Positions 7,035-14,058 of a stretch of 24,843 nt of DNA are shown here, in pieces. The stretch lies in IMG/VR virus record IMGVR_UViG_3300031565_000342, positions 1 through 24,843 of that record. The stretch is one strand, 5' to 3'. Numbering within the stretch: position 1 is the stretch's first letter; each line of letters opens with the position of its first letter. The DNA comes from a virus. The translations under genes were made by a program, and so were the position numbers. The notes under the pieces are model-generated. The model was not told the origin of the DNA and ran no database searches. It worked only from the letters and a program-made list of their open reading frames with translations.

Positions 7035-8114
7035 ATGACAGCATTAACAAAGGATAAAAAATTGGAGTACACAGAGGGCGTCGAGCTGGCCTTTCTGGTG
7101 TTAGCGACAGCTGAGATCTTCGCTGGCTCATTCGTGTGTGTCGATGCGAATGGCTATAGCCAGCCAGGTGCAGATACCGCAGGGTTCATCTTCGAGGGCG
7201 TGGCCATCGAGCACGTGGATAACTCCCTCGGCTTAGACGGTGCCAAATCCGTAGTCCTGCGAAGGCGCGGATTGATCAAGGCGCTTTTTGGCACTGCCAT
7301 CAGCATCGCGAACGTGGGAGACAACGTCTTTCTCGTCGACGACCAGACTGTGGATCTCACGGCACACACTACCAACGATATCTTCTGCGGCGTCATCGCG
7401 GGATATATCGACACCACTCATGCGTGGATCGATATCGAGCCCGCCATCCGCCAGGCAGACGTAGCCACCCACATCGCGGACGCAAGCGGGGCGCATGCGG
7501 CATCGGCCATCAGTATCGCGGATGCCGGGCTATTCACGGCCCAGACCGAGATGGAGGCGGCCCTCCAGGAGATCTACCAGCACATTATCAGCACGAAGGG
7601 GATTATTACCATTCCCATGCCCACCATCACCGACGCCGGGATCGCCCTGGCCGCGTTTGCGGATGCTGAAGATCCACTGCCCGGCTTTTGCGTGACCGCA
7701 AAGGGGCTCGGCATCAGGTGGAACGACCATGCCACGCCGACCGCGGTGGGGACCAAGGTCATGATCCCGCCAGATATGGATATCGCCGCCAATGCGGTGG
7801 TTCATATCCTGGCGGCCAAGGTCGGGGCTACTGTGGGCGATGCGACCAAGTTCACTGTGGTGGCATATAATAACGAGGTGGCCGCTCTCTATGACGCGGA
7901 TGATGATTTCGGCGGCGACACCGATGCGATGGTCGGGGATGCTGATACAAAGACGGTCCAGCATGTGACCCTCACCCTGGCCCTGGCAAACCTGGCGGCC
8001 TATCCGGCGGCACTGGAGTTGACTCTCCAGCCCAAGGACGGAACGCTTGGCACCGATGATGTCATCATGCTGAGCCAGTGGATCGAGTACACGAGGAAGT
8101 TGTTAACATCATAA
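7035..8114 (+). CDS. Capsid decoration/cement protein with extra C-terminal domain
   Basis: A 359-residue protein between protease-scaffold and major capsid, the usual place of a head decoration protein. Residues 1-139 are beta-rich and resemble DUF2190-like cement proteins (GFIFEGVAIEHVDNS and VLRRRGLIKALFG). Residues about 143-185 are an Ala-rich helical linker (HIADASGAHAASAIS, then EMEAALQEIYQHI), a motif that recurs in phage fibre and head ornament proteins. Residues about 190-359 are a second beta-rich domain, probably exposed on the capsid surface. AAGGAGG at 7021-7027 is an optimal ribosome binding site, suggesting strong expression. The length is about twice that of a minimal cement protein. 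The decoration role is inferred from place and fold-like pattern. Confidence 0.7.
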   Translation: MTALTKDKKLEYTEGVELAFLVLATAEIFAGSFVCVDANGYSQPGADTAGFIFEGVAIEHVDNSLGLDGAKSVVLRRRGLIKALFGTAISIANVGDNVFLVDDQTVDLTAHTTNDIFCGVIAGYIDTTHAWIDIEPAIRQADVATHIADASGAHAASAISIADAGLFTAQTEMEAALQEIYQHIISTKGIITIPMPTITDAGIALAAFADAEDPLPGFCVTAKGLGIRWNDHATPTAVGTKVMIPPDMDIAANAVVHILAAKVGATVGDATKFTVVAYNNEVAALYDADDDFGGDTDAMVGDADTKTVQHVTLTLALANLAAYPAALELTLQPKDGTLGTDDVIMLSQWIEYTRKLLTS

Positions 8115-8117
8115 AGT

Positions 8118-8212
8118 ACGTTTACCGCTTTAAGGCGTTCACCGTTGACCGTTAATCGAACGGACAACGGAGAACGGACAACGGAGAACGGACAAACGGA
8201 TAACGGTTAACG
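8118..8212 (+). repeat. Intergenic heptamer repeat spacer 2
   Basis: The left half holds CGTTCAC, CGTTGAC, CGTTAAT units. From 8160 comes a tandem heptamer array, ACGGACA alternating with ACGGAGA five times, then degenerate ACGGATA and ACGGTTA. CCGTT in the left half and AACGG in the right half are complementary, so the spacer can form a stem. It ends directly before the AAAAGGAGG of the major capsid gene. Confidence 0.8.
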
Positions 8213-8233
8213 AATTAAAAGGAGGATTAAACC

Positions 8234-9139
8234 ATGTTAGTAAACAAAGCAAACATAGCAGCGGTTTTCATCAACCTGAAAACCACGTTCAACAAGGCAT
8301 TCGATGCGGCCCCGGCACTGTGGCAGCAGACTACCATGCTGGTGCCGAGCGGCTCGGGCCAGAATGATTATTCCTGGCTCTCCAACTTCCCCAAGATGCG
8401 GAAGTGGCTGGGCGACAAGGTAATCAAGTCCCTGGAGGCTTTCAAGTACACTGTCGTCAACGATGATTTTGAGGCCACCGTGGAGGTGGACCGGAACGAC
8501 ATCAAAGATGACAATCTCGGCATCTATGCCCCCCAGGCACAAGATGCGGGCTTCAGCGCCAAGCAGCTGCCCGACGAAATCGATGCCGATCTCAAGAACA
8601 ACGCCTTCACCAATCTCTGCTATGACGGCCAGTTCTTCTACGATGACGATCATCCAGTGGCAGGCGCGAGCGTGAGCAATAAGAGCACGGCTGCCTTATC
8701 TGCCGCGGACAAGGCTGGGGCAGCCGCGAGCTACGGTGCGGCCAGGCTGGCCATTATGAGCATCACCGATGATGAGGGCAGGCCCCTGGGTCTGGTTCCT
8801 GATCTCCTTGAGGTGGGACCTGCCTTGGAAGCCACCGGGAAGATTCTTGTAGAGAACGCCAAGCTCGAGGATGACAAACCCAACCCGTATAACGGAACAG
8901 CAAAGCTCCTGGTGAACCCCAGGATCACAAGCACGACTCAATGGATGCTCCACGTGACCAACCGGCCGCTGAAGCCCTTCGTCTATCAGGAGCGAGAAAA
9001 GCCGAATTTCGTGCAGCAGACCAACGAAGAATCCGACAGCGTGTTCATGAGAAAGAAGTTCCGGTTCGGTGCCGAGGCGCGGGCCGCCGGCGGGTATGGT
9101 CTCTGGCAGCTCAGTCACGGCAGCACGGGAGCTGGTTGA
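8234..9139 (+). CDS. Major capsid protein, Mu gpT-like
   Basis: A 301-residue protein with the characteristic gpT pattern: an N-terminal NLKTTFNKAFDAAPALWQQ stretch, then SGSGQNDYSWLSNFPKMRKW, DDFEATVEVDRNDIKDDNLG and YDGQFFYDDDHPV. The length and order match the Mu-like prophage major head subunit family (HK97-fold). It is preceded by AAAAGGAGG at 8217-8225, 8 bases from the ATG, consistent with high expression. It is followed by a 9-bp perfect hairpin at 9163-9186 inside a heptamer spacer. The gene is intact, with codon use like the other core genes. Confidence 0.92.
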   Translation: MLVNKANIAAVFINLKTTFNKAFDAAPALWQQTTMLVPSGSGQNDYSWLSNFPKMRKWLGDKVIKSLEAFKYTVVNDDFEATVEVDRNDIKDDNLGIYAPQAQDAGFSAKQLPDEIDADLKNNAFTNLCYDGQFFYDDDHPVAGASVSNKSTAALSAADKAGAAASYGAARLAIMSITDDEGRPLGLVPDLLEVGPALEATGKILVENAKLEDDKPNPYNGTAKLLVNPRITSTTQWMLHVTNRPLKPFVYQEREKPNFVQQTNEESDSVFMRKKFRFGAEARAAGGYGLWQLSHGSTGAG

Positions 9140-9147
9140 TAAATAGA

Positions 9148-9200
9148 AGGTTCTAGGTTTAAGGTTCAGGGGCTAAACCCTGAACCCTGAACGGGGAACC
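9148..9200 (+). repeat. Heptamer spacer 3 with perfect hairpin after capsid gene
   Basis: Heptamers AGGTTCT, AGGTTTA, AGGTTCA, GGGGCTA, AACCCTG, AACCCTG, AACGGGG run without a break. The middle forms a perfect 9-bp hairpin: GGTTCAGGG (9163-9171), loop GCTAAA, CCCTGAACC (9178-9186). No U-run follows, so it is more likely an mRNA-stabilising or processing structure than a terminator. Confidence 0.8.
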
Positions 9201-9218
9201 CAACAATGGAGGTTTGTC

Positions 9219-9680
9219 ATGATCCGGATACGAGGTAAACGGCATAACTTTCGCCGCTGCGGGATAGCTCACCCAAAGGACCCGGTGGATTACCCAAACG
9301 ACCGGTTCACGGAGAAGGAGATCGAAATCCTGAAGGCCGAGAGTATGCTCATCGTGGAGCTGATCCCTGATGAGCCCGCACGGGAATCCCGAGAGCGGTC
9401 CGAGACAGAGCAGGATGTTTTTCCGAAATCTGAGCCCGAGGTAGAAGAGGAGGCGAAAATTGACATCGAGGAAAAAGCCGAGGAGGAAGCCGAGGAGGAA
9501 GCTGAAGAGATTGAAATCGGCGAGCCGCCCATAGTGCTCGCAGCCAGGCAGGCCATCGAGGCGGGCAAGGTCACCAGGGACGGGAGACCACTGGTGGAGG
9601 CGATCGAGGAGATCCTGGGACGCGATATTAACGCAGCGGAGCGGGATCGTGCCTTTGAGCAATTAACAAGTGACAAGTGA
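9219..9680 (+). CDS. Mu gp35/HI1506-like small structural protein, acidic middle
   Basis: A 153-residue protein. Residues 1-48 (RIRGKRHNFRRCGIAHP, then FTEKEIEILKAESMLIVE) resemble the N-terminal part of HI1506/Mu gp35-like proteins, which sit between capsid and DUF1320 genes. Residues about 57-100 are extremely Glu-rich and probably disordered. Residues 118-150 (RDGRPLVEAIEEILGR, then NAAERDRAFEQL) are a helical tail. TGGAGG lies upstream of the ATG. The last residues TSDK and the stop codon are supplied by a tandem AAGTGAC repeat, so the 3' end has been remodelled by the repeat. The function is unproven; a head or head-tail joining role comes from position. Confidence 0.65.
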   Translation: MIRIRGKRHNFRRCGIAHPKDPVDYPNDRFTEKEIEILKAESMLIVELIPDEPARESRERSETEQDVFPKSEPEVEEEAKIDIEEKAEEEAEEEAEEIEIGEPPIVLAARQAIEAGKVTRDGRPLVEAIEEILGRDINAAERDRAFEQLTSDK

Positions 9681-9688
9681 CAAGTGAC
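9668..9688 (+). repeat. Tandem heptamer AAGTGAC x3 across a gene junction
   Basis: Three exact copies of AAGTGAC. The first two contain the last codons and TGA of the upstream gene, and a fourth degenerate copy begins AAATGGC, which contains the ATG of the next gene. No Shine-Dalgarno sequence is left for the downstream gene. Confidence 0.85.
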
Positions 9689-9690
9689 AA

Positions 9691-10116
9691 ATGGCCTATT
9701 CAACGGAAACAGATATCCTGGACCAGCTGGATGAGGACATCCTGATCCAGCTCACCGATGATGCCGATACCGGCGAGGTGGATGACGATAAAGTGAGCCG
9801 TGCCATCGCTGATGCGGACGCGGAGATCGACTCCTACTGCGGTGTGCGGCACACGGTGCCATTTTCGACAGTGCCGGCGGTGATTCTCAAGCTCTCGGTC
9901 GATATCGCAATATATAATCTCTACGCCCGCCGCAAGGGAGCGCCCGAGGATAGAAAGACCCGCTATGATAACGCAATCAGGTTTCTGAAAGACGTGGCCA
10001 AGGGTCTGGCTACCCTGGGAGGGGATGATCCCGACGGAACGCCCCCGGAGTCGCACAAGCCGGATATCGATCAGGCCGACCGGATTTTCACGAGGGATAA
10101 GATGAAGGGATTTTGA
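9691..10116 (+). CDS. DUF1320 head-tail connector protein (Mu gp36-like)
   Basis: A 141-residue protein with the DUF1320 pattern: N-terminal YSTETDILDQLDEDILIQLTD, then VSRAIADADAEIDSYCG and a hydrophobic segment followed by YNLYARRKGAPEDRKTRYDNAI. In Mu-like phages gp36 lies between the capsid and tail genes and is a likely head-tail adaptor. The start has no ribosome binding site because the AAGTGAC repeat runs into it; initiation may depend on coupling to the upstream stop 10 bases earlier. The family call is firm and the precise role less so. Confidence 0.87.
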   Translation: MAYSTETDILDQLDEDILIQLTDDADTGEVDDDKVSRAIADADAEIDSYCGVRHTVPFSTVPAVILKLSVDIAIYNLYARRKGAPEDRKTRYDNAIRFLKDVAKGLATLGGDDPDGTPPESHKPDIDQADRIFTRDKMKGF

Positions 10117-10119
10117 GGC

Positions 10120-10266
10120 ATGAGCGCGCGGGTGCACAAGAAGATCCGCAGGGTCGCGAACAAGAAATTCCTGGCAATGGTGCGGGCCATCGGGAAGCTC
10201 CCCTTTAGACAGAGGCTCTGGTTCGCCTGGCGCATAGTGAGGGGCGTGTCCGCCAAAGGTGGATAA
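10120..10266 (+). CDS. Basic 48-residue protein between DUF1320 and tail completion genes
   Basis: The ATG at 10120 follows the DUF1320 stop by 3 bases and the TAA at 10264-10266 is 3 bases before the next ATG, so it sits snugly in the operon. AAGGGA at 10105-10110 and GAGG at 10115-10118 give ribosome binding. The product is strongly basic (MSARVHKKIRRVANKKF), with a C-terminal LPFRQRLWFAWRIVRG. That LPF..RL..AWRI.RG motif recurs, to my memory, in small unnamed proteins of Mu-like phages. It could bind DNA or the inner face of the neck. The function is unknown. Confidence 0.65.
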   Translation: MSARVHKKIRRVANKKFLAMVRAIGKLPFRQRLWFAWRIVRGVSAKGG

Positions 10267-10269
10267 AAA

Positions 10270-10776
10270 ATGATCGGTATCAGATACAAGATTTATGATC
10301 GGGAATTCAGACAGGCCATCGACGGGCTCACGGGGAGGCTCAAGAACCTCAGCAAGCCCCTGCGCGAATGCGGCCTGGTGGGACTGCGCTCGATCAGTAA
10401 GACCTTCAAGGCGGGCGGCAGGCCCGTGCGCTGGAAGCCCAGCAAGCGCGCCAAGATGACCGGCGGCCAGACCCTGATTGACACCGCCCGGCTGCTGCGC
10501 TCCATCACGATGGAGGTCAAGGCCACGAGCGTATCCTGGGGCACGAAGCTGAAATATGCGGCCATTCACCACCTCGGCGGAACGATTCCGGCAAGGGTTG
10601 TTTTGCCCAGGAGGGCCAAGGCCCTCAGGTGGATCGATAGGCAGGGTAACGTACGGTTTGCAAAAAAGGTGCATATCCCGGCATTCACCATGCCCGCCCG
10701 GGAGTTCCTCGTGATCCAGGATGAGGATTGGCGGGTGTTCAAGCGAATATTCGCGGATTACATAACCGGCACATAA
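10270..10776 (+). CDS. Phage virion morphogenesis / tail completion protein (Mu gpG, P2 gpS-like)
   Basis: A 168-residue protein with the phage_tail_S-type signature: an N-terminal region with REFRQAIDGLTGRLKNLSKPL, then a Trp-rich linker (GRPVRWKPSKRAK), LIDTARLLRSI, and a YAAIHHLGG motif followed by IPAFTMPAREFLV near the end. Members are needed for joining or stabilising heads and tails. AAGGTGG at 10257-10263 gives ribosome binding. Mu itself has gpG further upstream next to gpF; here it lies after DUF1320, an order seen in other Mu-like prophages. Confidence 0.87.
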   Translation: MIGIRYKIYDREFRQAIDGLTGRLKNLSKPLRECGLVGLRSISKTFKAGGRPVRWKPSKRAKMTGGQTLIDTARLLRSITMEVKATSVSWGTKLKYAAIHHLGGTIPARVVLPRRAKALRWIDRQGNVRFAKKVHIPAFTMPAREFLVIQDEDWRVFKRIFADYITGT

Positions 10777-10778
10777 TA

Positions 10779-10807
10779 TGTCATTGCGAGCGTAGCGAAG
10801 CAATCTC
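10779..10807 (+). repeat. Short dispersed-type element (ATTGCGAGC...GCAAT)
   Basis: The 29 bases between two genes begin TGTCATTGCGAGCG and end CGAAGCAATCTC, with ATTGC and GCAAT as inverted ends. From memory, this sequence type is a very widespread interspersed repeat in many bacterial genomes. It runs right up to the ATG at 10808 and has replaced any ribosome binding site there. Confidence 0.7.
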
Positions 10808-11254
10808 ATGAAGGCACTTTTAATCCGCATTAAATCGAAGTTACAGACGGATTTAACGTATGTCAGGGACGGGGACATTTTTATAACCGAGGGTGAAGGT
10901 GTGATCCCGGATCACGTGAAGTCTCCGGCAGTCGGCCTTAAGGATGGGGAGGTGCTCTACAATATCGAAACCGGCGACCAGGAGACCGATGAGCTTTTTG
11001 TAAAGGCCATAGTGTATGTGCAGCTGCAAAAGCCGGAGGCAGCCGTTATGGGTGATGCATCGACGGGACAGAAAGGAGTACTCGATATTATCGCCGACAT
11101 CAAGGCTTCGCTTGATGATGAGAAATTTTCAGGCATTTACGAGGCGGCTATACCGATGTCGGAATCCGAGAGTGAGCTTATTATCGATGATGATACAAAA
11201 ACAGGTTTTCAGATGAAATCAATCATCATGCGGTATATGAAATTAGTCACCTAA
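10808..11254 (+). CDS. DUF1834-like tail terminator protein (Mu gp37-like)
   Basis: A 148-residue protein between the virion morphogenesis and tube genes, the place of the tail terminator. It starts MKALLIRIKSKLQTDLTYVR and has the alternating strand-helix character of tail terminators (VKAIVYVQLQKPEAA, then GVLDIIADIKASLDDEKF and a final strand MKSIIMRYMKLV). Tail terminators cap the tube at its final length and join it to the head. No ribosome binding site precedes the ATG because a dispersed repeat element abuts it; no earlier in-frame start is available, since a TAG within the element blocks the frame. The family name rests on position and general pattern. Confidence 0.68.
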   Translation: MKALLIRIKSKLQTDLTYVRDGDIFITEGEGVIPDHVKSPAVGLKDGEVLYNIETGDQETDELFVKAIVYVQLQKPEAAVMGDASTGQKGVLDIIADIKASLDDEKFSGIYEAAIPMSESESELIIDDDTKTGFQMKSIIMRYMKLVT

Positions 11255-11267
11255 TCGGGAGGATGCC

Positions 11268-11522
11268 ATGAAAGTCTATTACCCAGGCCCGGGACACGAG
11301 ACATACCACCCTGAGCTGGGCATGCTTGTCCCGGACAAACCATTCGATCTGGATGCCAAGACGGCCAATAGATATATCAAGTCCGGTTTGCTCAAGCGGT
11401 GTCCGGAGAATAAAAAAAAGAAGTCAGCGAAAACTGTTCGCCCTGCAAACAGCGAATCAGGAGAGCAAATCAGTGGCATTACAGCTGACGGTCAGATATT
11501 AAAACCCTGTATCTCAGACTGA
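11268..11522 (+). CDS. Small hypothetical protein, tail module
   Basis: An 84-residue protein. The first 45 residues (MKVYYPGPGHETYHPELGML, then KPFDLDAKTANRYIKSGLL) form a small conserved-looking domain similar in style to short proteins (DUF2635-like or Mu gp38-like) found before the tube or sheath gene. Residues 45-84 are Lys/Ser-rich and look disordered. GGGAGGA precedes the ATG. It is followed only by a 37-base leader for the first tube gene. The function is unknown. Confidence 0.55.
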   Translation: MKVYYPGPGHETYHPELGMLVPDKPFDLDAKTANRYIKSGLLKRCPENKKKKSAKTVRPANSESGEQISGITADGQILKPCISD

Positions 11523-11540
11523 CAACGAAAAATAATCTTC

Positions 11541-11554
11541 CGATTAAAAGGAGG
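11541..11554 (+). promoter_or_regulatory. Ribosome-binding block CGATTAAAAGGAGG of tube gene A
   Basis: An exact 14-base match to the block in front of tube gene B (12941-12954), with a near copy before the major capsid gene (8211-8225, one extra A). An A/T-rich enhancer plus perfect AAAAGGAGG marks the genes expected to be translated most. Confidence 0.7.
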
Positions 11555-11559
11555 CAATT

Positions 11560-12846
11560 ATGGGCACACCACTCACGGGCCGCGAGATCCTGATCGGGCT
11601 CAAGAAGGCCGCAAAGGCCGCGGCCGGATCCACCACCGTCGACGCCGACTCGGCGGCGGGTCAGAAGGTGCTGAACGTCGCTGCAACCACCGATTTCGCG
11701 GCCGGCGAGACAGTGAAGATCGGCGCGGATACTGCCAGGGAGGAGTATGGCGTGATCAATACGATCCAGGCGGGAGAATCGCTCACCCTGCACGACAATC
11801 TTACCTACACTCACACCCTGGTCCAGGCCGATCCGGTGGTCAATGACGTGGTGTGGCGATACGCGCACCCGTGCGGGGCAGGCGACGGGATCCTGATCAA
11901 ATCGGAGAGCGTGAAACAGACCATCGAGGAGCTCCTCGATGACAGCCTCGGGCTCGATTTCATCCAGAGAACGGATCCCGGCAAGATCGAGGCTTCCGGG
12001 GCATTAGAGGCCTTTCTCAGGTACGAGGGCCTGGACGTGGCCATTGCGCTCGCGATGGGCGTCGCGGGCACACCGAGCCAGCAGGGCGGGACGGCGGCCT
12101 GGGCAAACGCCTACACGCTCAAAGATGATCTGACCGGGTATTTCGCAACCCTGGCCATGCTCAAGAAGAGCGATAAGGTCTTCGAGTATCCCTCGGTGAA
12201 GCTGCACGGCTTCAAGATCAGCGGGGAAATGAACGCGCCGCTCACCATCTCCTTGAGCGGCATTGCAAACAAGCTGGTCCTGGCCTCCACGATCAACACC
12301 GCGGCCACGATGGCCGCCATTGACTATCCGGATAAGGGAAACCGGATCATCTTCAACAAGGATGCCACCTTCAAGATGAACGATAAATCGGGTGCGGCCC
12401 TCGATGACAGCAACAAGATCTACCCTGCGAGCGTCGAGTTGACCTTTGCCAGGCAGATAGAGGGAGACCTCACGGCCGGCCACGAGGACATCAACGAGCC
12501 GGATGAGAATAATGTTCCGGAAGCAATGCTGACCCTGAACTTCCCGCGCTACAACGACGCCAACCATGCCTTCTTCACCGACTGGGAGGCCTTCACCGAG
12601 AAGAAGATGGAGATCTACTTCAAGGGGCCGCTCATTGCGACCACCTACTACTACGAGCTCAAGATCTCCATGCCGTGCCTCAAGGTCATCAACCCCGATG
12701 CGGCAATCGGGGGGCCGGGCAAGATCCCCGCGACCCTGAGCCTCAGGCTCCTGGGCACCGACACGGCGCCCGAGGGAATGACCGGGATCACCCTGCCGTT
12801 TCAGATCGATGTGCAGAATAAGCGGACAACCGATCCGCTCGCATAA
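11560..12846 (+). CDS. Tail tube-like protein A, with inserted beta domain
   Basis: A 428-residue protein, paralogous to the next gene over its whole length except for about 80 extra residues (18-100). Shared landmarks are an N-terminal PLTGREILIGLKKA, then EASGALEAFLRYEGLDVAIA, KLHGFKISGEMNAPLTISLS, YNDANHAFFTDWEAFTEKKM and a C-terminal PLPFQID-type VQNKR. A tandem large pair between terminator and chaperone genes fits major tail tube proteins of long-tailed siphophages. The insert (STTVDADSAAGQKVLNVA, then FAAGETVKIG) is a beta-type module resembling one in the tail tip protein near its residue 930, probably displayed on the tube surface. Blocks of 68 and 72 bases are identical to copy B. 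The tube role is inferred. Confidence 0.72.
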   Translation: MGTPLTGREILIGLKKAAKAAAGSTTVDADSAAGQKVLNVAATTDFAAGETVKIGADTAREEYGVINTIQAGESLTLHDNLTYTHTLVQADPVVNDVVWRYAHPCGAGDGILIKSESVKQTIEELLDDSLGLDFIQRTDPGKIEASGALEAFLRYEGLDVAIALAMGVAGTPSQQGGTAAWANAYTLKDDLTGYFATLAMLKKSDKVFEYPSVKLHGFKISGEMNAPLTISLSGIANKLVLASTINTAATMAAIDYPDKGNRIIFNKDATFKMNDKSGAALDDSNKIYPASVELTFARQIEGDLTAGHEDINEPDENNVPEAMLTLNFPRYNDANHAFFTDWEAFTEKKMEIYFKGPLIATTYYYELKISMPCLKVINPDAAIGGPGKIPATLSLRLLGTDTAPEGMTGITLPFQIDVQNKRTTDPLA

Positions 12847-12940
12847 AGGTTCAAGGGTTCACGCGCAGCGCAGGCGCTTGCGCCGCGTGAAGGTTCAAAG
12901 GTTCAGGGCTAACTCAGAACGGGGAACCCTGAACGGTAAA
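12847..12940 (+). repeat. Intergenic repeat spacer 4 with strong hairpin
   Basis: GGTTCA-type units at both sides surround a GC-rich hairpin at 12858-12891: outer stem TTCACGCG/CGCGTGAA, 2-base bulge, inner stem GCGCA/TGCGC, 6-base loop. AACGGGG and AACCCTG heptamers follow up to the ribosome binding block of tube gene B. There is no U-run after the hairpin. Confidence 0.8.
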
Positions 12941-12954
12941 CGATTAAAAGGAGG
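12941..12954 (+). promoter_or_regulatory. Ribosome-binding block CGATTAAAAGGAGG of tube gene B
   Basis: Identical to 11541-11554. The ATG follows at 12960, a 5-base spacer. Confidence 0.7.
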
Positions 12955-12959
12955 TAAAC

Positions 12960-14006
12960 ATGGCAAATCCATTGACAGGAAGAGAGATCCTGATCGGCCT
13001 CAAGAAGGCCACCCCGTGGGGTACGGCGGCTGCTTGTGGGGCAAACGACGGGGTCCTGATAAAATCGGAGAGCCTGAAGCAGACCATCGAGGAGCTGCTC
13101 GATAATTCCCTGGGGCTGGCCTTCATCCAGCGGACCGATGCCGGCAAAATCGAGGCCTCCGGAGGACTCGAGGCCTTTCTCAGGTACGAGGGCCTGGACG
13201 TGGCCATCGCGCTCATCATGGGCGTCGCGGGAGATCCTACCTTGCTTGACACCACCGCATACTCCAACAGCTACACGCTCGCCACAAATCTGGCCGGCCT
13301 TTTCGCCACCATCGCCATGCTCAAGAAGAGCGATAAGGTGCACGAGTACCCCTCGGTGAAGCTGCACGGCTTCAAGATCAGCGGGGAAATGAACGCGCCG
13401 CTCACCATCTCCTTGAGTGGCATCGCGGATGAGCTCGAGCTGGCTTCTGCCATCAACACCTACGCCACGATGGCCAACATCACCTATCCGGACAAGGGAA
13501 ACCGGGTGATCATGAACTCGGACGCCACCTTCAAGATCAACGATGAATCCGGGGCCGCCCTGGGAGATGGCGACAAGATCTACCCAGCGAGCTTCGAGCT
13601 GAGCTTCAACCGCCCTGTCGGGGGTGATCATCTGGTGGGCTCTACCACCATCGATGAGCCGGGGGGCACCGATTTTCCAGAGGCCACGGTTACGTTGAAT
13701 TTTCCGCGCTACAACGACGCCAACCATGTTTTCTTCACCGACTGGGAGGCCTTTACCAGGAAGAAGATGGAGATCTACTTCAAGGGCGCGCTCATCGAGG
13801 CGACCTATTACTACGAATTGAAGATCAGCATCCCCAATTGCAAGGTTGTCAATCCCGACGCGGCAATCGGGGGGCCGGGCAAGATCCCCGCGACCCTGAG
13901 CCTCAGGCTCCTGGGCACCGACACGGCGCCCCTGGGAATGACCGGGATCACCAAGCCCTTCCAGATCGACGTGCAGAACAAGCGGGACACGGATCCGTTG
14001 ACATAA
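12960..14006 (+). CDS. Tail tube-like protein B (paralogue without the insert)
   Basis: A 348-residue protein collinear with protein A but lacking the insert of about 80 residues after LIGLKKA. All other landmarks are shared (KLHGFKISGEMNAPLTISLS, NDANHVFFTDWEAFTRKKM, GKIPATLSLRLLGTDTAP). The ribosome binding block is identical to that of copy A. Divergent stretches lie between perfectly identical DNA blocks (12190-12257 against 13350-13417, and 12700-12771 against 13860-13931). Two tube-type proteins could form one mixed tube, or one could be a tube and the other a minor or decorated variant comparable to the split forms known in some siphophages. No sheath gene is present, so a contractile tail is unlikely. 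Confidence 0.72.
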   Translation: MANPLTGREILIGLKKATPWGTAAACGANDGVLIKSESLKQTIEELLDNSLGLAFIQRTDAGKIEASGGLEAFLRYEGLDVAIALIMGVAGDPTLLDTTAYSNSYTLATNLAGLFATIAMLKKSDKVHEYPSVKLHGFKISGEMNAPLTISLSGIADELELASAINTYATMANITYPDKGNRVIMNSDATFKINDESGAALGDGDKIYPASFELSFNRPVGGDHLVGSTTIDEPGGTDFPEATVTLNFPRYNDANHVFFTDWEAFTRKKMEIYFKGALIEATYYYELKISIPNCKVVNPDAAIGGPGKIPATLSLRLLGTDTAPLGMTGITKPFQIDVQNKRDTDPLT

Positions 14007-14010
14007 TAGA

Positions 14011-14058
14011 CAATTGTCATTGGTCATTTGCCATTGGTCATTTGTCATTGATCAATTG
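14011..14058 (+). repeat. Intergenic heptamer spacer 5 (ATTGGTC/ATTTGTC type)
   Basis: Successive units ATTGGTC, ATTTGCC, ATTGGTC, ATTTGTC, ATTGATC are bounded by CAATTG at both ends (14011-14016 and about 14053-14058). It sits just before the AAGGGAGG of the tail chaperone gene and belongs to a different heptamer family from the other spacers. Confidence 0.8.

Noticed and set aside
8160-8212. Tandem ACGGACA/ACGGAGA repeats considered as a CRISPR-like array.
   Set aside because: Units are 7 bases with no spacers and there are no cas genes. The pattern is simple heptamer repetition.
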